A DNA stretch of 64,000 nt from Fistulifera solaris (taxonomy: Eukaryota; Bacillariophyta; Bacillariophyceae; Naviculales; Stauroneidaceae), in contig AP026123.1 of NCBI GenBank assembly GCA_030295235.1, positions 2,418,001 to 2,482,000 on the forward strand. Direction: 5' to 3'. The notes under the pieces were generated by a model, which made no database searches, was not told where the DNA came from, and saw only the letters and a list, made by a program, of their open reading frames with translations. Both the position numbers and the translations under genes were made by a program. Numbering within the stretch: position 1 is the first letter of the stretch; each line of letters opens with the position of its first letter. Positions 1 through 10,795 of this stretch are shown piece after piece.

Positions 1-3000
1 GGCGCATTTCAACGAGGTAGGCTTGTTGTATTTCTTGGTCTTATCTGGAGCTTTCGCTCACACAACATCCACATCAGCACATGCTCTTTTTGGGGACCAA
101 ACCGTATCCACAAGAGGATTCGTTTGAATCGTTTCTCTCGTCGAATGGAGGATCCTCCAATGCGTTCACCGATAGCTTAGATACGGTGTATTACTTTGAT
201 CTCAATGCGGATGGGGATGCCAAATTCGCGGAAGCCTTGCAACGTTTTGGAGCCTTTTTCAGTGAGCCGCTCTTCACCGAAGCAGGTACGCTTGAAAAGT
301 CGTCGTTGGAGCCTGTCTTGCGTAAACCTCATCTCGTTCTTTCGTTGTACCATCTTACAATGCAGCGACGGGTCGAGAACTGAATGCCATTGAAAGTGAA
401 AACGCCAAAAATTTGCAACAAGATTCATTTCGTGTGTTTCAGCTGGCCAAAGCACGCGCCAATCCGGATCATCCCTTTAGTAAATTCTTTACGGGAAACA
501 AGGCTACCCTGTTGGACAACACTCTCGCACAAGGCATTAATCTGCGAAACGAATTAATTCAGTTCTATCAAAAGTATTATTCGGCCAATCAAATGACCTT
601 GGCAGTGGTGGGTCCTCAATCCTTGGAGCAATTGCAGGACATGGTGGAGAAGGCATTTACAAAGATACCCAACCGCGACGTGCCGCCGCCCGAGGAATCC
701 TGGCGTGGTATTTTGCCCTTCACTGCCAACAAAACATTCAATTCGAGTCCCATTCCCGCCTTTCGGCATATTGTAGAAGTCGTTCCAGTCCAGGACATTC
801 GTCAAGTGACCATTTCGTGGCCCAAACTCATTGATTCACCGGAGGAGCTGCTGTTGAGTCGACTGGATAAACCCAACAATTACGTGGCGCATTTACTCGG
901 CCACGAAGGACCAGGGTCCTTGTTATCGTATTTGAAACAAAAGGGATGGGCGAATTCCGTTGCTTCTGCCAACGAAGAAGAGTTGAATGACTTCGAGTCG
1001 TTTGATGTTGTGATCGGTTTGACGACACAAGGTTTGGAGCAAGTCGATAGTGTCATTGGGGCAGTCTTTTCGTATATTCGAATGATGCGTGAGCAACCAA
1101 TACCTAATTACATTTTTGAAGAGGTTCTCAAACTAGACGAGATCCAATGGCGATTTACGACCAAGAATGGAGGAGCTGGTTACGTTCAGTCGTTATCCAC
1201 CGCCATGCAAAAGTATCCTCCCGAGCTCTATGTGGCCGGTCCTAGACGTCTTGCGCTCAGCGAATACAACATGGATCCGCCTTTAACCGGTAATCCACGA
1301 TCATCGTTCTCATCGCGTGCACAACTAGAGAACACTCGATCTCTTGTCAACAATTATTTGACAAGCTTGACCGCGGACAATGCTATTATAACGGTACTCA
1401 GTAAAGCATTTGAAGGCAAAACGGACTTGAAAGAAAAGTGGTACGGAACCGACTACCGCGTCCGTGAAATTCCATTCAAGACATTGGATGAATGGAGAAA
1501 TCCCACGCCTGCGAAAAAGCTTAAATTGGCATACCCCAAGCCAAACCCATTCATACCGACAGAAGATGGACTGAGTGTCCGGATACCCAGGTCAAAAGCG
1601 GAAGATTCCAGAAGTCGGTCTTTTGAAGATCGAATGGTTCCCATCCCGCCACCACGAGTGATTCGAGATGATGGGCCCGACGGTCGATGGAAGGTGTACT
1701 TTCGGGAAGACGATCGTTTTGGTAAACCCAAAGGGTATCTAATCTTTCAAGTCATGTCGAAGGAAGTGTTTTCTTCTCCCTTCAAGGCTGCATTATCCAA
1801 TTTATTTGAGTTGTGTGCAACGGATCGGTTGACTGAATACGCCTATGATGGTAAGAATTGTTGCGCGTTTCATTAATTTTCCGTAAATAAGATGAATTAC
1901 TAACCCACCGGAATTAAAGCATCACTAGCGGGGCTAACCTATGATATTAAGGTACTGCCGCGCGGTGTTCGCCTTACCTTCGGTGGCTACAATGAGAAGC
2001 TCGTCCAGTTTGCTGCGTATGTATCACAAAAACTCAGTAAGAACGTGAGGGATTTTCTTCCAAAAAATGACCAGGAGTTCGAAAGATACAAGGATCAGAT
2101 CATGCGCATGCTCGTTTCGTTTGACGTAAAGCAGCCTTATGCCCACGCTGCATATTATTCCACTCTCGCTATACAACCTCTGCATTATCAATATGACACA
2201 AACGAATTGAGAGAAGCGACGCGAAGACTGACACTGCCAGATCTCGTAGAGTACACCAATCTACTTTGGAAATGGGGTAAAGGGGAAGCTCTTATTCAAG
2301 GAAATTTAATTGAGCCAGAGGCGTTGAAAATAGTGGATCAAATCACGAGCGTCCTTCCTTTTCAACCGATCTCTGCAGCCGACGTTCCACCGAGAATACG
2401 TTCATTGCCCCTTCCGACCTCAAAAGCTGGTTCTCTTCCACCACTTCTTTACGTGTCAGAGCCGAATCCGTCGGATGAGAATTCTTGCTGCAACGTCTTG
2501 ATACAGAACATGGACGCATCCGAGAGAGATCACGTCCTCATTGAAATGCTTGGATCCATTGTTCGCGAACCTTTCTACAACGAACTCAGAACCAAAAAAG
2601 CAGCTTGGGTATATTGTCAGCTCAGGTGTCCGAGGACTTGGTGACGCGCGATCACTGACGTTCATTGTGCAGTCTAGCGTAGCAACAGCTGACACGTTGA
2701 CCGTGGAGATTCTGAATTTCCTTGATAAGGTTGAAGAAGACATTTTACAAAAAAATCTCGAACGCGGATGTGGCTGTGTACGCAAAAGCTTGATTGACCG
2801 CAAAACGGAACGCGACAAAGACTTGGCAGTGGAAGTAACTCGAAATTGGGGTGAAATTGCTAGCGGACGATTGCAATTCGATCGTCTACAAAAGAAGCCA
2901 TTGCTTTGCTCAACATTGAAAAAGCAGATCTCATTGATTTCTGGAGAAAACTTTACACCAGTGACAATCGCCGAATGCTCATAACTCAGGTTGTACCTAA

Positions 3001-3136
3001 GGATGGGACTGCTTCATCCAAAGCGCCACCTCGATCAACAGGTTTTGGAACACCGAGTTTTTCTTCGGATGCACTGATTTTGGGCATTGACGATATAGAA
3101 CAGTTTCGACGAAACCAAGAGCAACTGATTGTGTAG
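1..3136 (+). CDS. M16 metallopeptidase, insulysin-like (5' truncated)
   Basis: Zinc protease of the insulin-degrading-enzyme group, which degrades short peptides inside a closed chamber. The window opens inside the gene. Exons read as 1-16, 78-285, 366-1850 and 1920-3136, with GT-AG introns of 61, 80 and 69 nt. The inverted zinc motif HFNEH is split by the first intron (GAG | CAC), followed by MLFLGTKPYP. Family hallmarks follow: GGSSNAFTD, the downstream zinc-ligand Glu in NAIESENAKN, HPFSKFFTGN, TEYAYDASLAGL, and the C-terminal RTKKQLGYIVSSG. Two single-base faults interrupt the last exon: the A6 run at 2594-2599 (one base too many) and the A4 run near 2890-2893 (one too few). They restore each other's frame about 300 nt apart, but a stop at 2642 lies between them. 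The family and the first three exons are secure. Confidence 0.88.
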
Positions 3137-3322
3137 CTCGTACTTGTACATGATCGCGGGTCAGTGTGTTTTGGGGCGGCTAAAACACCGATTAGTCAGA
3201 AGCTGTTCATGAGTCAGCTGAACAATGCCGATGAAACGATGCAATCTGTAAGTAGTTATTGGCTGGAATGTCGACAGTCAATTCCTCAAAATTAATTATA
3301 AATTAAGTTGAACAAAGGTGCT
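3137..3322. other. Convergent 3' spacer
   Basis: About 190 bases between the tail of the M16 protease (+) and the tail of the ubiquitin-like gene (-). It is AT-rich near 3290-3310 and has no reading frame worth calling. It presumably holds both polyadenylation regions; no specific signal can be assigned. Confidence 0.5.
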
Positions 3323-4285
3323 TCATTGGCCATCATCCTTCAACACTTTTCCTTCCATGTGTAGTTTAAAATCTTCGTCCTCCACGAGTTCAACTATTAG
3401 TGGTATCATTGCCGCCAGAAGTCCTCGCCATGCTTTTGGATCATCTGCTATAGCATCTCTTTCGTTCGCCAGACATCCCAATGCGTTGCGAAGTTCATCT
3501 ATTGCATCCGTTGTCTCCTCCATCATCTTGTCAATCATTGATGGAACATCCAAATTCATCACAACACTGCTGTATTCGCTTGCTCGCACATTGATGCAAT
3601 TTCCACAATTTTGATCCGCTTCAAGCGCTACAAGCTCTTTGGAACTGTTTTACAGTCCGCTTTAGGTCCTCTGTAAGGCCTACCGATGCTACTAAGGCCA
3701 TTTGTTGCGCTGTCGTTAACTTTAACCACTGTATCTCGTGCATGTCACTCGTAACCACCAATATAAGTTTGTGAAGACGTGCTTTCAATAGCGTTTGACG
3801 CATCCTCTCTATTTCTTCCGAATCATTAATCAGTTCTTGAAACTGAGTGCAATTCTCCATGATGACGAATCGTTTGAGGCTTTCTTGCAAATCAGAGGTA
3901 CTCATCACCAGCTGCTCCGGATTATCCGCAATGCGGTGAATCATTTGTGCGCACTCTCTCAGCTTGTCTGCTGGCTTAAGCTTTCGAGTCGCAACTTTAC
4001 TTCTTTTCTTGTCGGACACCGCTTTCAATTTGGCTCCATTCTTGACACCCACCTCAAGCAAGACATCGTCGTCGTCGAGGAGTTCCGAGCCAGCAAGAAT
4101 CCTGTACTGCGACATGTCGACACCCGCCTTCTTCTGTAATTGATCTTGCAGATCTTGGACGGTCGCAACATCAGATATGTCATACTTTTTTCTGCCCACG
4201 GTCACTTGAACACTCAGCAAAGCCTGAACGTCATAGAACTGTTTGTGAAAAACACAACAGATGAGCCACACACGCAGTCAGGCAT
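3323..4285 (-). CDS. Ubiquitin-like domain protein
   Basis: About 303 residues after repair. Exon 1 is tiny: ATG at 4285, four codons, then a GT-AG intron of about 49 nt (4224-4273). This start is preferred because the longer upstream reading opens only with GTG and runs through the intron. The N-terminus is a ubiquitin-like fold: VTVGRKKYDISDVATVQDL leads into QLQKKAGVDMSQYRILAGS and an acidic loop LLDDDDVLLEVGV. The remainder is helical and charged. A layout of Ubl domain plus helices recalls BAG-type Hsp70 cochaperones, but I cannot recognise a BAG motif. One extra base near 3621-3626 (GCTT for GCT) separates the last 100 codons from the rest. The gene is divergent from the membrane-protein gene at 4892. 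Confidence 0.6.
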
Positions 4286-4891
4286 CACCCCCGGCGTCGA
4301 GCAGCTAACTAATCTGACCTACCACAAGAAGGACCAGGATCGAGTAAAATAGGTAAGGTTTCATTATTTGTTACTTGTCTGTAACGTTCTCCTCCACATT
4401 GAATCGAATAATGAATGTGACGAAAAAAGAAAAAAATGCGGCAAAGATTTTCGGCGACGTAAAAATCAACGAATATATTTCGGTACTCAAACAGTAGAAT
4501 CACAAAAACGGAGCGACACAGATTTGTTTTATACTTGTAGTGTTGCGATTTATTTATACTCCGTACTCCCTACTAGCTACGGTACTAGTAATGAGAACGC
4601 TTTAGCCTAAAGACTATAAAGCGTTTTTCCTCAACGAGCGGTACTCAAAAGACTTAGTAGAAAGTTGAAAAACTGACCAGAACCGAACGACACTGAACGA
4701 ACAACGAACGGTGTTTTATGAACGCGGCAACATCGCCAAGAGCAGCGCATCTTTTGATTGATTAAAATTGGGTCAAACCGACAATCATTTCGTCGTATTC
4801 AGCAGTCCAGTCTCCATACAAGAAGAAATCAGCAAGGTGCAACTAATAAGAACTGTTGGTGTGTCGACTGGAGGTAGCAACCGGCGTAAAA
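4286..4891. promoter_or_regulatory. Divergent intergenic region
   Basis: This 606-base gap lies between the starts of two diverging genes, so it should hold both promoters. It is AT-rich and contains TACTCCGTA at 4557-4565, one copy of a 9-mer that recurs in several spacers here. No clear TATA box or initiator can be assigned. Confidence 0.4.
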
Positions 4892-6737
4892 ATGACAACT
4901 TTATCGCAATTTGTCGCTCTGCATTTCGTGTACCGCCGTCTCTTCTTGGGATGCGGGTTCCTTCCTCTTCTGACATTGATAGCGCCTGTCCTCCTTTGGG
5001 TGTATTTGGGAGTATGGAATATACTTTCAGGAGGGTATGCCGGCGTCACGCATGTGCTATCGCTCGGAATCGCCGTAACAGCGTATCATGGCATTCACAC
5101 GCTGTCAAAAACGGAAGAATCACGTCAGAGAGCATTGCAGATCAATCGACAATACGTTCCTGTACTCATGATATGTTGTGCTTTATTGATTCATGTAACA
5201 GCGTCGTCAATGGGTTTGCGGTCGTTTTCGGGGCCTTATGGTTGGGTTTTCTCCTTTCGAGACTCTCTTCGAATGTCATTCGTTTTGACTCTTTTGGGGA
5301 TTGCCATTCTGGCTCGATTCATGGGTCCTCAATCGCTGGGTAAGTTCCAATTGATCGTGTGCTGTATGATGTGTCGACACAGATACTGACATGTCGTCTC
5401 TTACTCCAGTTCGTTGCTCCACTGTCCCATTGGCGCCGAACCCCGTCTATGTGGCATTGCGCGATATCTGGACGGATCCTCTGTCGATTGTGCAACCCGG
5501 CGATACACCCGGAAAACTTCTCACTCACACGTTTGATCGCGCTCCACGCAACAGTCGACGCTTCCAAACGCCGCTGTTGGCTTCGGAATTGGTGCATACG
5601 GCCCTAGCGATGGTGTTGGGCGTGATGCTGGCGTTGGTGATGGAGTTGCCCACACCGCAGGGTCATCACGAATTGTTGGGTCCCGCCATGCAATGGTGGA
5701 CATCCGTCTTTATCTATTCGCTGTCGCTTCTACTGCCGGTATTGAACTTGGAGCACGAATTGGATCCTAGAAATGTATCCATGAATTTGAAGAGTAGTTT
5801 GACACGCGCCTCAAAGAATACCTTTTTCGCCATTCTTTTCGCAGCGATCCTTTCTATCACCTTCTTTCACTCGACTGGTTCTGGGATTCGATGGACAGCT
5901 CGCGTCGGCATCCATAGCCTCCTTGTCAGTCTGTACATTGAGTTCTTGCAACAAATTATCAGCATGGCACTCTTTTATCCTCGTTCGGACTGTCAATTGC
6001 TCGTCCACGAATTGTACGATGACGGGACCGAATTACCCTACGTCAAAGTGTTACTGTGCGGTATTTTACGCGGCGACGAGGCAGTGAATCTGATGCACAA
6101 AGTCACGGCCGAGCAAGACGAATACGATCGCATTCGCAAGTATGCCGGGTCTCTGGCGTCGGCGCAGCTCAAAATGGGTGCCACCGCCGGCGTGGAAAAG
6201 GCTGAAGCGATGCTCGAAGAAGATGTCCTCCAGTTGGTGTTGCTGGAATCTGTTTATAGTACCCGAAAAGCTGTTGTACAATTATTGGACACACCGCATT
6301 CTCTCTATCTCTTCCGGGCACTTTGTGTGACAATATCCACGTTTGCCGAAATCTTATTGCGCTGCACTTCACTGCAGTCGAGTACGGAGCTGGTATTGCC
6401 ACCTGGCTTTTTGTGTGCGATCGAATATTCCATTGTGGGCATCTCGCGTTGTATTCAACAAAGCTTTCCCGGTGGCTCCGATTGGACGCTGTCGCCTCTG
6501 GCAACGGTATTACCGAGTGTTCTGGAAAGCATCTTTTCCTTGCGCTTGGCGTTGCTCGACTTTGCCCAACGGCGTGGAGATGGGCGTCCCGTCGGCCTGC
6601 ACTTCCCGGAACTGATACATTTGGTACGGTTGTGTGATACAGCTACGCGTCAATGGATAGAAGGCAAATCCGTCAAATTGTGGAATATGGCGACGGAAGA
6701 ATGGGTCCGCGAAATCAAAACTCGGCCTGCCACCTAA
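4892..6737 (+). CDS. Multi-pass membrane protein, possibly nucleoporin NDC1-like
   Basis: 591 residues in two exons, 4892-5339 and 5410-6737, joined over a 70-nt GT-AG intron. The start is ATG 4892 (MTTLSQFVALHFVYRR); the open frame extends upstream only to a TTG. The N-terminal half has about six hydrophobic segments, e.g. CGFLPLLTLIAPVLLWVYLG, LVHTALAMVLGVMLALVME and FIYSLSLLLPVL. The C-terminal half is soluble and helical, with SLYLFRALCVTISTFAEILL in the middle. Six membrane spans followed by a helical cytosolic half is the plan of NDC1, the transmembrane ring nucleoporin, and the length agrees. Primary similarity is not strong enough by eye, so the name is a suggestion. Confidence 0.75.
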
Positions 6738-7121
6738 TAGCATTTCATTGGGGGTAGTGGAGGCCATTTCCGAAAAGCTCTACCACAAAGAAACTATCAC
6801 TGTTTCATACTTCTCGCTATATTGTGATAGACAAAGTATTTAGATTCTACTTATTCAAATACTTTAGATTTGACTATAATTATTACTCGTCCGTACTACG
6901 TATTTCATCGCGTGTCCTGCGGCCGCCGGAATGGGTTAATCACGAGTCGTCTTACGTCTGTGCTACACACGGACGATATCTTCATTAACACGAAACTCTC
7001 CGCCGTGTCCGCTCTTATTTCTTTCACAATTAAATACTTGTACTTCACCAAACGTTATTGCAGTCAACCTCTCTTTCGTTCTCATTTCTCATTCTTTATT
7101 CTACTTTTGCACATCAGAATT
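6738..7121. other. Spacer upstream of SmE
   Basis: 384 bases, AT-rich, ending in a pyrimidine-rich stretch just before the SmE ATG. No gene is seen. It probably contains the SmE promoter and 5' leader. The sequence ACATCAG immediately before AATTATGCC could also serve as a 3' splice site if the SmE leader is spliced. Confidence 0.4.
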
Positions 7122-7498
7122 ATGCCGCCCCCCAAGAAGGTCAAAAGGTGATGACATTGCCGATCAATGTCATCTTTTCGCATTTACAGGTACGTGCTGG
7201 TAGGCGAGCGTCGAATGGGCACCTTTCTCTCTTTTTCTGACACACATTTTTGTTATTTTCATCAACAGAAAAAGACGCGCGTACGAATATGGCTGTACGA
7301 AGATACACGCATGCAAATTGAAGGCCAAATAATTGGCTTTGACGAATACATGAACATGGTGTTGGATGATGCTGTCGAATTGGATTCGAAAAGAATAATT
7401 CACGACAAGAAGTGGGACGTATCTTGTTGAAGGGTGATTCGATTACTATGTTGCAAGAAGCTCAACCTGTACGACCGGCTGCCGAAGAGGAAGGATAG
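7122..7498 (+). CDS. SNRPE: Small nuclear ribonucleoprotein E (SmE)
   Basis: Core Sm-ring protein of spliceosomal U snRNPs. Two exons, 7122-7189 and 7269-7498, flank a 79-nt intron (gtacgt...caacag). Conserved blocks: [16 protein letters not shown], then [16 protein letters not shown] (Sm1), [16 protein letters not shown], and [13 protein letters not shown] (Sm2). The expected length of 99 residues is obtained only if two missing bases are allowed: one C in the C6 run at 7125-7133, which would connect ATG 7122 to the QKVM frame, and one T near 7415 between HDKK and GRILLKG. If the first is not an error, translation could start at ATG 7151 or come from an unseen upstream exon. Family assignment is certain; the 5' end is not. 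Confidence 0.9.
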
Positions 7499-7618
7499 AT
7501 TATTATTGTCAGTTGATGAGGGCACCACATTGGGAAAGAAAAGAAAAGTCATCATCTTTACGGTTTAACAACGCAATACATAACAAAAAGTGGTTTTACG
7601 TCTTGATTATCTCACTAA

Positions 7619-8298
7619 TTACGCATTTTTCAGCTCATCGGGATCCACCCCCATGGAACGCGCTAATTTTCTTCCTTGAGGACTCTGCATAATCGCGTTG
7701 AGACCTTCGGCCCCTTTCGGGGCTGCACACCGATTAGCTTACTGGCGTAAAATTTCACGGACAAGCCGCACAAAAAGTAAATAAAGAAAAAGGAGCAGGC
7801 TTGTGTCGTCAAAGTGATCGATTCGGGAGTGGCGTCGTCGCTCAATTCAAACTGCAATCCCCGACTGGTTACGAATCGCCGAAGGAACTCAAAGGGAACC
7901 GAGAACGGCAGCACCCCCAACACCTTTCCGGAATGTTCCGTTCCTAGTATGCGCATCAGTAAAACGAACAAGATGGACGTGTAAATATTGGGTGCCGTAT
8001 GTTTTTGGGCCACCAGGGCGACCGCTTCAGCGTGGTCGTCTTGGGCACGTTGCCACCGCTTCTTCCAACGATCATTGTTCTTTTGTGCTTGCTTCGATGT
8101 AGTCGATAATATAGCCTTTTCTTGTTCTTTTTCCATCACTTCTCGTTCGCGTTGCAATTTCACGTTGGCTCGTTCCAAGGCATTCAAGGCGCGTCGATAG
8201 GATTCCGTGTGGTAGACACGCCAATTGAACCACAAATCACAACCGATTTGAATGGTAACAATCGTCAAGGCGATACTGCTAATATCCGATGCTGTCAT
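7619..8298 (-). CDS. TMCO1: TMCO1-like ER calcium channel
   Basis: 226 residues after restoring one base. TMCO1 is an ER membrane protein of the Oxa1/EMC3 superfamily, linked to calcium leak and to the multipass translocon. The plan matches: an N-terminal helix (SSIALTIVTIQIGCDLWF), a long basic coiled coil rich in K, E and Q, a second membrane segment, then LPFSVPFEFLRRF and the C-terminal helix pair CSFFFIYFLCGLSVKFYASK followed by LIGVQPRKG. The start is ATG 8298; the longer frame begins only with TTG. A missing G in the run at 7711-7714 diverts the frame to an early stop at 7663. With it restored the tail reads GLNAIMQSPQGRKLARSMGV and ends at 7619. Convergent with SmE. Confidence 0.85.
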
Positions 8299-9007
8299 GG
8301 TCAAGAGCAATTATAATGTTTGAATTTTAATGTTATAGCAGAGCTCAGTCTTGCTCTTGTTGGTGTTGTCATGGTGTTGCTGGCTGCGCCCGGCATCATT
8401 GCACCAATTTGAAACAGACGGTAATTCTGTTGGCGTTAGTTAGGAGTATTAATTTGAACATGGTATGTAGTCTAGAGTAGCAGACGGAAATTCTGTCAAA
8501 TTTTTTTGCTGCAACGGAAAATCTGAAAATCATTTCTTTGCGGACGGAATTTCTGTTTGAAGAGTCTTCAGGTGGGTTTGTATATCAAAGTTTAACAAAT
8601 ACGGAAAATCTGTCTGATTATTCTTGATTTGCATTGCAACTTCATTATTTCAGCTGCTGCAAGCTTCGGACCCTTCGACCTAACATTACCGGTATGAACT
8701 TAATGTTTCTCTTTTAATACACGCGTGAAAGCTTCGACGAAAAAAGAGTTGATGTCACGGAACTGTCGTTTTTTAATCGGTTTTTAATCGGCAAATGCTT
8801 TGTGGGGGTTGATTGTTAACAGAAACTGCGCCCCGAACCATGGTCTCGTCGATCAATAATATGGAATTAATGGAGTTTGAGGCTTTTTAGAAACTATTCC
8901 TTGTGTGATCCGAATGCGCTCTATCAAGCAGTATGCTGACATTTTTCTAGAATCAACAAGTATAAACTAAACTAAGACTTTGCCGTAATAAAAGCAACGT
9001 CGCCAGA
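8299..9007. promoter_or_regulatory. Spacer with repeated ACGGAAATTCTGT-like elements
   Basis: 709 bases upstream of TMCO1 and downstream of the SNARE gene. Five copies of a quasi-palindromic 13-mer, consensus ACGGWAWWTCTGT, lie at about 8419-8430, 8484-8496, 8514-8526, 8544-8556 and 8601-8612. Centre-to-centre steps are near 66, 30, 30 and 58 bases. The cluster sits 120-315 bases upstream of the TMCO1 ATG, which suits a promoter array. No gene is seen in the rest. Confidence 0.5.
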
Positions 9008-9553
9008 TCACGGGGTCAATCCCATGAGAATCAGAAAGACCAGCAAAATAAACAAACCAGCCACAATCAATTGCAGACGCCACACACTCGAATCTTCGCG
9101 CAATCGCATAGCACGACGTGTTTCCTCTTGCAGACTATCCTGCGCGGCATCTAAATTATTCTCCATATCCCCCAACAAAGTAACATGCATTCGCGCCTCT
9201 TCTCCAATCGCCGACGTTTGATTGCGAAGACGTCCTACACCAATTGCTAGATCGTCAATCAAATCATCTTGTCGTTGCATGGCCAGCGTCACGTGAGACA
9301 GCGGTGCGTCTGTCGGTTGCGGCGGCTGGTATCCTCCGGACGGTTGCTGCGAACGCAAATGTTGAATCAAGCGCCTCCGACGCTGCGCTTCCGTTTGTGG
9401 TAAATTGTATTCGGAAAGTTGCTGCTCCAAGCGCTGCAAACCCTGTTGCAGCGACTGCACATCTCCGCTGCGTGACACGAGACCGCTCGTTCGCATCTGC
9501 GATGCGGCGCGGGCTAGCCGTGCGTACTCATTGTCCCAGTCGGTAATTGACAT
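9008..9553 (-). CDS. Qc-SNARE, syntaxin-8/SYP5-like
   Basis: 181 residues, uninterrupted, ATG 9553. Tail-anchored membrane-fusion protein. An N-terminal helical region (residues 1-90) is followed by a SNARE motif at about 93-150 (RQDDLIDDLAIGVGRLRNQT, then IGEEARMHVTLLGDMENNLD) and a C-terminal anchor, residues 160-178 (LQLIVAGLFILLVFLILMG). It aligns without gaps over the motif to syntaxin-8-type Qc SNAREs, where the sequence around the ionic zero layer is E-Q-N. Here the same position is His123 (R-M-H-V), so the canonical glutamine is absent. Organelle assignment (late endosome/vacuole) is inferred from the subfamily. Other Qc types (Bet1-like) are less likely because an N-terminal domain is present. 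Confidence 0.83.
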   Translation of the reverse strand: MSITDWDNEYARLARAASQMRTSGLVSRSGDVQSLQQGLQRLEQQLSEYNLPQTEAQRRRRLIQHLRSQQPSGGYQPPQPTDAPLSHVTLAMQRQDDLIDDLAIGVGRLRNQTSAIGEEARMHVTLLGDMENNLDAAQDSLQEETRRAMRLREDSSVWRLQLIVAGLFILLVFLILMGLTP

Positions 9554-9912
9554 TTGATTCTGTTGTTATATATTTCAGTAAAATAAGAACCGAAGACTTT
9601 GCAATTACCAACAATGCATTCAAGAGAAAGCAATAACGGTTCGATGATTCATTGCTTGCATTTTTAGCAGCAACGACGAAAAGCGGTGCGGCGGCGTGAC
9701 TAAAAAACTGTGTACTTTATGTTGTCGCAGCACCATTTGCATTTGACGTGGCATACACGACACAAACTTCGAACAACACACGTGACTGCTTGATAGGGTT
9801 TTAAAAGCCAAGCTCCATCCTTGTGAAGAAGTTTAGTTAGCATTACCATTTACATCCACTTTATTGAGCTAAACCCATCCACGCAGCTGACAGTGAACCC
9901 GAGCTACGGCAG
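9554..9912. other. Spacer without recognised gene
   Basis: 359 bases between the SNARE start and the end of the plastid TPR gene, both on the minus strand. It should contain the SNARE promoter. Only short, unconvincing open frames occur. No repeat or RNA gene was recognised. Confidence 0.4.
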
Positions 9913-10795
9913 TCATGTAATCTTTTCACCAAACGAAGTCGCATATTCCGTGCGCACGGCTTGCTTCATGTACTCCGATGCTTTGGTAATTTCACCTCGA
10001 GCTTCACAGTACAAACCTAGATAAAATAGCGCATAGAAGTCATCTGAAAGTCTGTAGCATACAATTAAGCAATAATGAGATTTCACTGTCGCCACCCCAA
10101 AGTTCGAAATAGTGTAACACTCACGTACCTTTCGCTTTGATGTCCTGCCAATGCTAGATCGTGTTCGGTCCCTTCGCCTCGAAACAAACTGTATACTTTA
10201 GCCTAAATTAACAACTAGATTGAGGCGATCTATGTCATCTATGTGACAAAAGCCGACACAAGCACCTAACACATTAGAAGACACATACCATTATTTTTCT
10301 CCGGTCCCGCTTTCCTGGAGGCAACGCCATGGCGTTGGGAGGTTCATTGGGTCGTAATCGCATTTGCGAGCCAATATCCCACACAATTTCTTCCACATCC
10401 AAGGGATTTACTTGCACGTCCGTGCGAAATTGTTGACTGGCTTCGGCAAACCGGTCAGCATAATAGTAGCTGAGTCCGCGTTGCCACAAATAGGGAGTCA
10501 AGGACGGCTTCAGTGCTTCGGCTTGGTCAAACAGTTGAATGGATAAATCCACTTGGCCATTCCGAAAGGCGTCCATGCCACGGAAGACTAGTTTCTGGGC
10601 CAAGTAGGGGTCGTTGCTAGTTGTTTTCTCGGCCAAGAAAAGCCTTGTGGACGTCTTTGAGCGGACATGGAATGAGGTATGACAGGGAGTAAACGCATCC
10701 CCTATAGCTAAGAAGCATACAATGATGAGGATTGTTGACATTGTGGGAGGCACGCGGCTAAAATATCGAGGCTTCCGTCGTGTGTTCGCCCTCAT
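9913..10795 (-). CDS. Plastid-targeted TPR-like protein
   Basis: 239 residues from three exons: 10795-10289, 10202-10129 and 10051-9913, with GT-AG introns of 86 and 77 nt; the coding total is exactly 720 nt. The second methionine (10741) starts a good signal peptide, MSTILIIVCFLAIGDA, followed directly by FTPCHTSF. A cleavage site with F at +1 and a Ser/Thr/Arg-rich stretch is the diatom bipartite plastid presequence. The mature part holds TPR-like helix pairs: KLVFRGMDAFRNGQVDLSIQ, then LWQRGLSYYYADRFAEASQQ, and FYALFYLGLYCEARGEITKA in the last exon. TPR arrays bind protein partners; the partner is unknown. I recognise no orthologue with a function. Stroma is the expected compartment. Confidence 0.75.

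Noticed and set aside
1851-1919. Stop at 1876 as the end of the M16 gene
   Set aside because: A clean GT-AG intron removes it and joins YAYD to ASLAGLTYD exactly as in insulysins.
8415-8613. ACGGAAATTCTGT elements as heat-shock elements
   Set aside because: The GAA and TTC halves are separated by one base rather than the two required (GAANNTTC), so they are not canonical HSEs.
8415-8613. The same elements as a CRISPR-like array
   Set aside because: Units are only about 13 bases, irregularly spaced and degenerate, in a eukaryotic nuclear region with no cas genes.
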